18,521 nt of DNA from Thermoprotei archaeon (GTDB taxonomy: Archaea; Thermoproteota; Thermoprotei_A; Sulfolobales; Ignisphaeraceae), in NCBI GenBank assembly GCA_003661865.1, contig QMWY01000006.1, forward strand, positions 1 to 18,521. Reading direction: 5' to 3'. The position numbers and the translations under genes are program-made. Position 1 is the stretch's first letter; every line of letters starts with the position of its first letter. Below the pieces are notes generated by a model, which saw only the letters and a program-made list of their open reading frames with translations, was not told where the DNA came from and did not search any database. Positions 14,014 through 18,521 of the stretch are shown in pieces.

Positions 14014-15951
14014 ATGAGCCTTGCACGAACAATAGGGCGTGAAAGCGGTAAGGAGCTTCTCCTAGGCAACGAGGCGATCGCCCGGGGAGCTATTGAGGCG
14101 GGCGTGGCTGTAGCAGCGGCGTACCCCGGAACCCCATCCACCGAGATCGTCGAGGCTCTTGCACGGGTAGCTAAGGATCTTGGGATCTACGTTGAGTGGA
14201 GCACCAATGAGAAGGTGGCGTTTGAGGTAGCCTACGCTGCGGCAACCGCCGGTGCCCGCAGCTTAACAGCTATGAAGCATGTTGGGCTGAACGTAGCTGC
14301 AGATCCCTTCTTCAGCAGTGCCTATACGGGGGTTGAGGAGAGCTTCGTGATCGTATCAGCAGATGACCCGGGTATGTGGAGTAGCCAGAACGAGCAGGAT
14401 AACAGGATCTACGGGCTGCACGCCTACATACCCGTGATAGAGGCGCCTAGGCCTAAGGACCTTAAGGACGTTACTAAGGCCGCGTTCGAGCTGAGCTCCG
14501 AGCTCAAGCACCCCGTCATGCTGAGGAGCACGACTAGGCTCTCCCACACGCGAGTCGTGGTTGAGCTAGGCCCAATACGCCGCCCTGTTACCAGGGGGAG
14601 GTACATTAAGAACCCGAGTAAGTATGTGCTGGTACCGGCTCACGCGAGGAGGATGAGGAAGGAGCTTGTGGAGAAGTGGGGTAGGATTGAGCGCAGGCTT
14701 GAGGACTTCCCATTCAATGCTGTGGAGGGCGAAGGTAAGCAGCTCATAGTCGCCAGCGGTGTGAGCTACTCGTACGTTAGGGAGGCTCTCGAGTACTTAG
14801 GGCTCTGGGGAAGGGTAAAGGTGTTGAAGCTGTCTACACCTGTTCCTCTTCCCCGAAAACTAGTGCTGCGGGCTGTAGAGGGTGTTGAGAAGATCCTCGT
14901 TGTTGAGGAGCTCGAGCCCGTTGTTGAGGATCAGCTTAAGAGGGTACTGTTCGATGAGGGTGTCCGCGTAGAGGTCCGAGGGAAGGATCTTGTGGGGTAC
15001 CTCTACGAGATGACTCTTGATAGGGCACTCAGTGCTGTGGCGAAGTTCCTAGGGGTTGACTACACATCACCAGAGCCCTTAGTGACGGAGGTGCCGAGCT
15101 TCGTTCCCTCAAGACCGCCGCAGCTGTGTCCAGGCTGCCCCTACCGCCCCTTATTCTACGTCCTTAGGAGGATTGCCAACATGATCGCTACGCGGAGGGG
15201 TAAGGAGCTGGAGCCCATATTTACGGGTGATATAGGGTGCTACACGCTTGGAATGAACCCCCCGTTCTACGCTCAGGACACGACTATCTGTATGGGTGCG
15301 AGCATAGGGTTCGCAAATGGGCTTTCGCATGTATTAGGTGATCGCTTGGTTATAGCGGTGATAGGGGATTCAACATTCTTCCACGCAGGTATACCGCCCC
15401 TTGTGAACGCCGTGTACAATGGCGCGCCCTTCCTCGTGGTGGTGCTTGATAACAGGATCACGGCAATGACGGGGCACCAGCCCCATCCGGGTACAGGTAT
15501 GCGTGCCACGGGTGAAGAGGCGCCAGCTATAAGGATAGAGGATGTTGCACGGGCCGTAGGCGTGGAGTTCGTCGAGGTGGTGGACCCATTCGACCTCAAG
15601 ACAATGCAGCGCAAGATCATGGAGGCTGTGGACTATATAGCTGAGCATAGGAAGCCCGCGGTGGTTGTTGTACGCAGGGCATGTGCGCTGCTTGCTGTTG
15701 CTAGGGCGCGTGCCGCTGGGTTCGAGATACCGCGTTACGTAGTCGATCTCGATAAGTGTACTGGCTGCGGCATATGCTACACAGCCTTTGCATGCCCCGC
15801 GATCTCGCAGCTGTCGCTAAAGGATAAGAGAGCTATTATAGATCCAGAGCTGTGCACGGGCTGCGGGGTCTGCGCAGTGATATGTCCTTTCGACGCTATT
15901 AGGCCTGAGAAGGAGTATGATAAAGAGAAGTGGGAGAGCTTCTGGAGGTGA
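14014..15951 (+). CDS. iorA: Indolepyruvate:ferredoxin oxidoreductase alpha subunit
   Basis: Oxidatively decarboxylates aryl pyruvates (from aromatic amino acid transamination) to aryl-CoA, passing electrons to ferredoxin. The 645 residues hold an N-terminal pyrimidine-binding domain with AAYPGTPSTEI (35-45), a middle transketolase-C-like domain, and LCPGCPYRPLFY (371-382). The thiamine-diphosphate site is GDIGCY (405-410) and GDSTFFHAG (451-459) with N480. Two ferredoxin-like clusters close the protein: C582-x2-C585-x2-C588-x5-C594-P, with the longer last gap usual for this subunit, and C614-x2-C617-x2-C620-x3-C624-P. The beta subunit follows after a few bases. The length and domain order match archaeal IorA. 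Confidence 0.96.
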   Translation: MSLARTIGRESGKELLLGNEAIARGAIEAGVAVAAAYPGTPSTEIVEALARVAKDLGIYVEWSTNEKVAFEVAYAAATAGARSLTAMKHVGLNVAADPFFSSAYTGVEESFVIVSADDPGMWSSQNEQDNRIYGLHAYIPVIEAPRPKDLKDVTKAAFELSSELKHPVMLRSTTRLSHTRVVVELGPIRRPVTRGRYIKNPSKYVLVPAHARRMRKELVEKWGRIERRLEDFPFNAVEGEGKQLIVASGVSYSYVREALEYLGLWGRVKVLKLSTPVPLPRKLVLRAVEGVEKILVVEELEPVVEDQLKRVLFDEGVRVEVRGKDLVGYLYEMTLDRALSAVAKFLGVDYTSPEPLVTEVPSFVPSRPPQLCPGCPYRPLFYVLRRIANMIATRRGKELEPIFTGDIGCYTLGMNPPFYAQDTTICMGASIGFANGLSHVLGDRLVIAVIGDSTFFHAGIPPLVNAVYNGAPFLVVVLDNRITAMTGHQPHPGTGMRATGEEAPAIRIEDVARAVGVEFVEVVDPFDLKTMQRKIMEAVDYIAEHRKPAVVVVRRACALLAVARARAAGFEIPRYVVDLDKCTGCGICYTAFACPAISQLSLKDKRAIIDPELCTGCGVCAVICPFDAIRPEKEYDKEKWESFWR

Positions 15952-15957
15952 TGCTTG

Positions 15958-16572
15958 GTGGCGCGTACGGTAAACATAGTTGTCGTAGGGGTCGGGGGCC
16001 AGGGGCTCTTAACGCTGTCAAGGATACTGGCTGAGGCCGCCATGGCTAGGGGGCTAGATGCACTGGCTGCGGAGACCCATGGGCTTAGCCAGCGCGGTGG
16101 TACGGTGATAGTTCATGTTAGGATTGGTGATGAGGTGCATGCACCACTAATACCGCTTGGCGGTGCGGACTACATACTGAGCACGGAGCTGAGCGAGACC
16201 GTGAGGTACCTTAGCTACGCGAATAGGGGTACTAAGGTGATAACGAACACCAAGGTGATCCTACCCGCGCTTCCCGGGCTTGTAAAGCCTATTGAGCCTA
16301 GGGAGGTGCTTGAGTGGCTGAGGTCTAAGGTGGGAAAGGGCAACTTGTACACCATAGAGGCGTCCGATATAGCGGCAGGGCTGGGCGCACCGCAATCAAC
16401 CAACATGGTTGTGCTGGGCGCCGCAACACCCTTCCTCAAGGATGTGCTAGACTTGGGGTACCTAGAGAAGAGGGTTGCGCGGGTTGGCCGTGGCAGGATC
16501 AGGGAGCTTAACCTTGAGGCGTTTCGCCGTGGTATTAGCTACGTATGCGAGAGGTATGGGGTTTGCCTATAG
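15958..16572 (+). CDS. iorB: Indolepyruvate:ferredoxin oxidoreductase beta subunit
   Basis: The small subunit (gamma domain of the 2-oxoacid oxidoreductase family) that completes the IorAB enzyme and contributes to CoA binding. It begins MARTVNIVVVGVGGQGLLT with the glycine-rich GVGGQG (11-16), then ETHGLSQRGGTVIVHVRIG (39-57), both family hallmarks, and ends after the typical QSTNMVVLGAA helix. The length is 204 residues. The ribosome site GGAGGTGATG sits at 15944-15953; its spacing favours the GTG at 15958 over the TTG at 15955. The gene lies directly after iorA, so the two subunits are made together. Confidence 0.95.
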   Translation: MARTVNIVVVGVGGQGLLTLSRILAEAAMARGLDALAAETHGLSQRGGTVIVHVRIGDEVHAPLIPLGGADYILSTELSETVRYLSYANRGTKVITNTKVILPALPGLVKPIEPREVLEWLRSKVGKGNLYTIEASDIAAGLGAPQSTNMVVLGAATPFLKDVLDLGYLEKRVARVGRGRIRELNLEAFRRGISYVCERYGVCL

Positions 16573-16574
16573 CG

Positions 16575-16633
16575 CAGCTCAGGGCTCCAGACATCATCAT
16601 TTTGGTCAGCGCTCAGCCTTCACATCATCGCTG
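16575..16633 (-). ncRNA. Probable box C/D sRNA (2'-O-methylation guide)
   Basis: On the minus strand, in the gap after iorB: C box ATGATGT (16628-16622), 12-nt guide GAAGGCUGAGCG, D' CTGA (16609-16606), 5-nt spacer, perfect C' ATGATGA (16600-16594), 11-nt guide UGUCUGGAGCC, D CTGA (16582-16579). CAGC (16633-16630) pairs fully with GCTG (16578-16575). One base (G16629) is left unpaired before the C box and the stem abuts the D box, exactly the kink-turn layout bound by L7Ae. Length, spacer and guide sizes fit archaeal C/D sRNAs. The first guide is complementary to GCUCAGCCU, a sequence common in tRNA D arms; the target is not established. The only box mismatch is the last base of C. Confidence 0.58.
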
Positions 16634-16681
16634 AAGAGCTAGTTAAGGGGGGACCCTCATCTCTTCACGGGTAGGCGGCTG

Positions 16682-17029
16682 GTGTTGCAGGGCGCCAGTG
16701 ACGTAGGGCTGATCAAGGAGGAGCTGGATAGGATACTCGTATGCCTAGAGGAGTGGCTTCCTGAAGGCGTGAGCTTTCTATCGTGGAGCTACAACGTGAT
16801 TCCCTTACGCGATAGGGGTGCAGATGCCTATAGGGTCGTTATCACCGGGGTTCTACGCTTTAAGCTGTTCACATACGACTTCATAGCCGTCGCCTACGTA
16901 GCCATGCCCAGCGAGGACACCGCTTCGTGCGTCGAGCTCGAGCTATTCATATCAAACGGCAGGAGATACACCGTTAGGCCTGAGGTTGTGCTTGACAAGT
17001 GTTTGAAGAGGCTGCGCGGGTCGTACTAG
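16682..17029 (+). CDS. Hypothetical protein, 115 residues
   Basis: Not recognised. It looks like a small soluble alpha/beta protein: an N-terminal helix (about 7-26), then strands VSFLSWSYNVIPL, YRVVITGVLRFKL and YDFIAVAYVAM, an acidic patch, a strand VELELFI and a C-terminal helix ending in basic residues. There is no signal peptide, membrane segment or metal-binding motif; its two cysteines besides C21 are far apart. The GTG at 16682 is used as start; the TTG just after it is as good. The possible TATA-like AGTTAAG about 40 bases upstream would give a short leader. It sits between iorB and the moeA pair; no functional link is evident. Coding is supported by clean codon use and strand fit with both neighbours. 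Confidence 0.7.
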   Translation: MLQGASDVGLIKEELDRILVCLEEWLPEGVSFLSWSYNVIPLRDRGADAYRVVITGVLRFKLFTYDFIAVAYVAMPSEDTASCVELELFISNGRRYTVRPEVVLDKCLKRLRGSY

Positions 17030-17080
17030 CTCACTCATGACATCACCTCTCAGCGGGGTGGGCCAGCTCATCCCCACTAT

Positions 17081-17087
17081 CTTAAAT
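17081..17087 (+). promoter_or_regulatory. Candidate TATA box of the moeA pair
   Basis: CTTAAAT puts transcription start near 17110. A G-rich ribosome site (GGAGCGGGG, 17112-17120) and a TTG at 17124 follow. This supports the later moeA start and suggests the moeA genes have their own promoter. Confidence 0.4.
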
Positions 17088-17123
17088 GCCGACAGGGCTA
17101 TAACCCGTTGGGGAGCGGGGCTC

Positions 17124-18383
17124 TTGTCGCGCTTCGTAGAGAGGGTTATTGCAATAGAGGATGCCGTTAAGCTGATGGCCCTGAAGAGCCGTATAGAGCT
17201 TGAGGAGGTCGAGGTCGGTATAGATAGCGCACACGGGTTGGTCTCGTCACGCCGAGTTGAAGCCCCGTACGATATGCCGCCCTACAACAGGTCGGCAGTA
17301 GATGGCTATGCTGTTAGGGCTGAGGACACCTACGGCGCCTCGCCTACAAACCCCGTAGAACTGGTCGTTATAGGATCGATAGACGCGTCCACACCTCCAA
17401 GCAGGGTGCCTACTCTGCGCCCTGGGGAGGCTGTTGAGGTTGCTACGGGTGCTCCTATTCCGCGGGGAGCAAACGCCGTGGTCATGCATGAGGATGTTAT
17501 CGAGATGGGGGGCAAGATCCTTGTTCAGAGGTCTGTGCCTGCATGGGGCAACGTCTCGCGAGCTGGGGAGGATTTCAGGAAGGGGGATACTGTTGTTGAG
17601 AGAGGTACTGTGTTGATGCCCTGGCACATAGCTGTTCTCGCAGCCTTCGGGTTCCAACGGGTTGCGGTCTTTAGGCGCCTCCGCGTATGCGTCCTAGCTA
17701 CGGGCAGCGAGGTTCAGGAGCCTAGGGAGCCTAAGCCTCCTACGCATGGGGTGTACAACAGTACCGTGAGGATCGTGCTGGGCGCGCTATCCCCACACAG
17801 GTTCCTAGAGCCTCGGTACCTCGGGCTCGTACCCGATGAGCCGGAGGCTATGAGAAAGCAGCTCATACGTGGGGTGAGGGAGGGCTGTGATATCCTCATA
17901 ACAACGGGGGGTACAGGTGTTAGCGCGGGCGATGTTGTTCCTAGGGTGGTTAGCGAGATAGGCGAACTCGTGGTCAGGGGGCTCGCAATGAGGCCTGGTA
18001 GACCGACAAGCGGAGGAGTGATCGAGGGCAGGCCAGTATTCATGCTGTCCGGGTTCCCCGTAGCGGCGCTCGTCGCTATGGAGGTTTACGTGCTGCCAAC
18101 GATATTCAAGATCCTCGGCGCGGAGCCTCCTCCTAAGCCACAGGTGAGGGCAAGGCTTACTAGGAGGGTTGCTAATGTTGCCGGGTACCGCTCATTTGTA
18201 AGGGTTAGGGTTAGCCGCTGTGGTGATGAGCTGTGCGCAGAGCCCCTAAGGCTCACGGGCTCCGGAATACTGTCAACCCTTATAAGGGGCAACGGGGTGC
18301 TTGTGGTTCCAGAGGATGTTGAGGGCTACGAGGAGGGGGAGGAGGTGGAGGTGCTTCTCCTTGGCCCCATCTACAAGGGCTAG
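17124..18383 (+). CDS. moeA: Molybdopterin molybdenumtransferase MoeA (first copy)
   Basis: Inserts molybdate (or tungstate) into adenylylated molybdopterin, the last step of Mo/W cofactor synthesis. Family motifs are in order: PPYNRSAVDGYAV, the linker domain, EVATGAPIPRGANAVVMHED, LATGSEV, the nucleotide-binding ITTGGTGVSAGDVV, MRPGRPTSGG and the helix-forming LSGFPVAALVAMEVYV, then the C-terminal beta barrel. I prefer the TTG at 17124. The protein then starts a few residues before the usual VERVIAIEDAV region, at nearly the same point as the second MoeA, and a TATA box and ribosome site stand correctly ahead. An in-frame ATG at 17037 would add 29 residues that do not look conserved. It is followed within 10 bases by a second moeA. 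Confidence 0.93.
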   Translation: MSRFVERVIAIEDAVKLMALKSRIELEEVEVGIDSAHGLVSSRRVEAPYDMPPYNRSAVDGYAVRAEDTYGASPTNPVELVVIGSIDASTPPSRVPTLRPGEAVEVATGAPIPRGANAVVMHEDVIEMGGKILVQRSVPAWGNVSRAGEDFRKGDTVVERGTVLMPWHIAVLAAFGFQRVAVFRRLRVCVLATGSEVQEPREPKPPTHGVYNSTVRIVLGALSPHRFLEPRYLGLVPDEPEAMRKQLIRGVREGCDILITTGGTGVSAGDVVPRVVSEIGELVVRGLAMRPGRPTSGGVIEGRPVFMLSGFPVAALVAMEVYVLPTIFKILGAEPPPKPQVRARLTRRVANVAGYRSFVRVRVSRCGDELCAEPLRLTGSGILSTLIRGNGVLVVPEDVEGYEEGEEVEVLLLGPIYKG

Positions 18384-18392
18384 GTGATAGCG

Positions 18393-18521
18393 ATGCCCGG
18401 CAGGAAGCTGTTCCATAAGCTGGTCTCGGTCTGGGACGTTGAGAAGATAGTATCTAGGTATGTGGAGCTCAAGCCCCTCGGGGTTGAGGAGGTAGGTCTT
18501 GATGAGGCTCTGGGCAGGGTC
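18393..18521 (+). CDS. Second MoeA paralogue, N-terminus only (cut by window edge)
   Basis: Forty-three codons are visible from the ATG at 18393, behind GGTGAT. The start, LFHKLVSVWDVEKIVSRYV then VGLDEALGRV, matches the N-terminal helix and first strand of MoeA proteins (the E-A-L-G-R-V ending is typical). In many archaea a second MoeA next to the first carries a C-terminal periplasmic-binding-like domain and is thought to serve a different metal or oxyanion. Whether that domain is present lies outside the window. Confidence 0.8.
   Translation, partial: MPGRKLFHKLVSVWDVEKIVSRYVELKPLGVEEVGLDEALGRV

Noticed and set aside
17036..17066. CTGA-3-GTGATGT on the minus strand upstream of moeA, resembling an inner D'/C' pair
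   Set aside because: No C or D box is found at the required distances, so the two inner boxes look like chance. This also shows that inner boxes alone are weak evidence.

Overview
The window looks like a piece of a hyperthermophilic crenarchaeal chromosome (Desulfurococcales/Acidilobales-like; I cannot name the species). The reasons are the densely packed genes with frequent GTG and TTG starts, GGTGAT-type ribosome binding sites, A/T-rich TATA boxes about 26 bases before the likely transcript starts, heavy AGG and ATA codon use, and archaea-specific families (archaeal Clp1, aconitase-X phosphomevalonate dehydratase, UPF0148, IorAB, tandem MoeA). No tRNA, rRNA, CRISPR array or insertion sequence was seen. 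No gene-free stretch exceeds about 165 bases.

Layout. 1-440 (-) is the start of a CDP-alcohol phosphatidyltransferase that runs off the left edge. 541-6034 (+) is a tight six-gene run: an RNase H/RuvC-like protein, Clp1-type polynucleotide kinase, a UbiD-family decarboxylase, the large and small subunits of an aconitase-X-type dehydratase, and thymidylate kinase. The three middle genes fit two successive steps of the archaeal modified mevalonate pathway (mevalonate 5-phosphate to trans-anhydromevalonate 5-phosphate to isopentenyl phosphate), which feeds membrane lipid synthesis. 5985-6716 (-) holds a UPF0148 zinc-ribbon protein and a stand-alone Lrp/AsnC ligand-binding (RAM) domain.

6789-11186 (+) is a membrane-transport cassette: an OPT-family-like transporter, a MacB/FtsX-like permease, a small membrane protein and an ABC ATPase. 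11140-13099 (-) carries a small PHD/RING-like zinc-finger protein, a glycosyltransferase 2-GtrA fusion and a HAD-fold phosphatase-like protein. 13263-13925 (+) is an endonuclease III-family glycosylase. 14014-16572 (+) is the iorAB operon for indolepyruvate:ferredoxin oxidoreductase. An unassigned 115-residue protein follows, then two tandem moeA genes, the second cut by the right edge.

The most interesting signals outside genes are three candidate box C/D (2'-O-methylation guide) sRNAs. The best is on the minus strand at 16575-16633, between iorB and the next gene. It has both box pairs, 12- and 11-nt guides, and a 4-bp terminal stem placed as a kink-turn requires. Two weaker ones are at 11443-11499 (-) and 500-566 (+). 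All functional calls come from reading motifs by eye; no database search was run.
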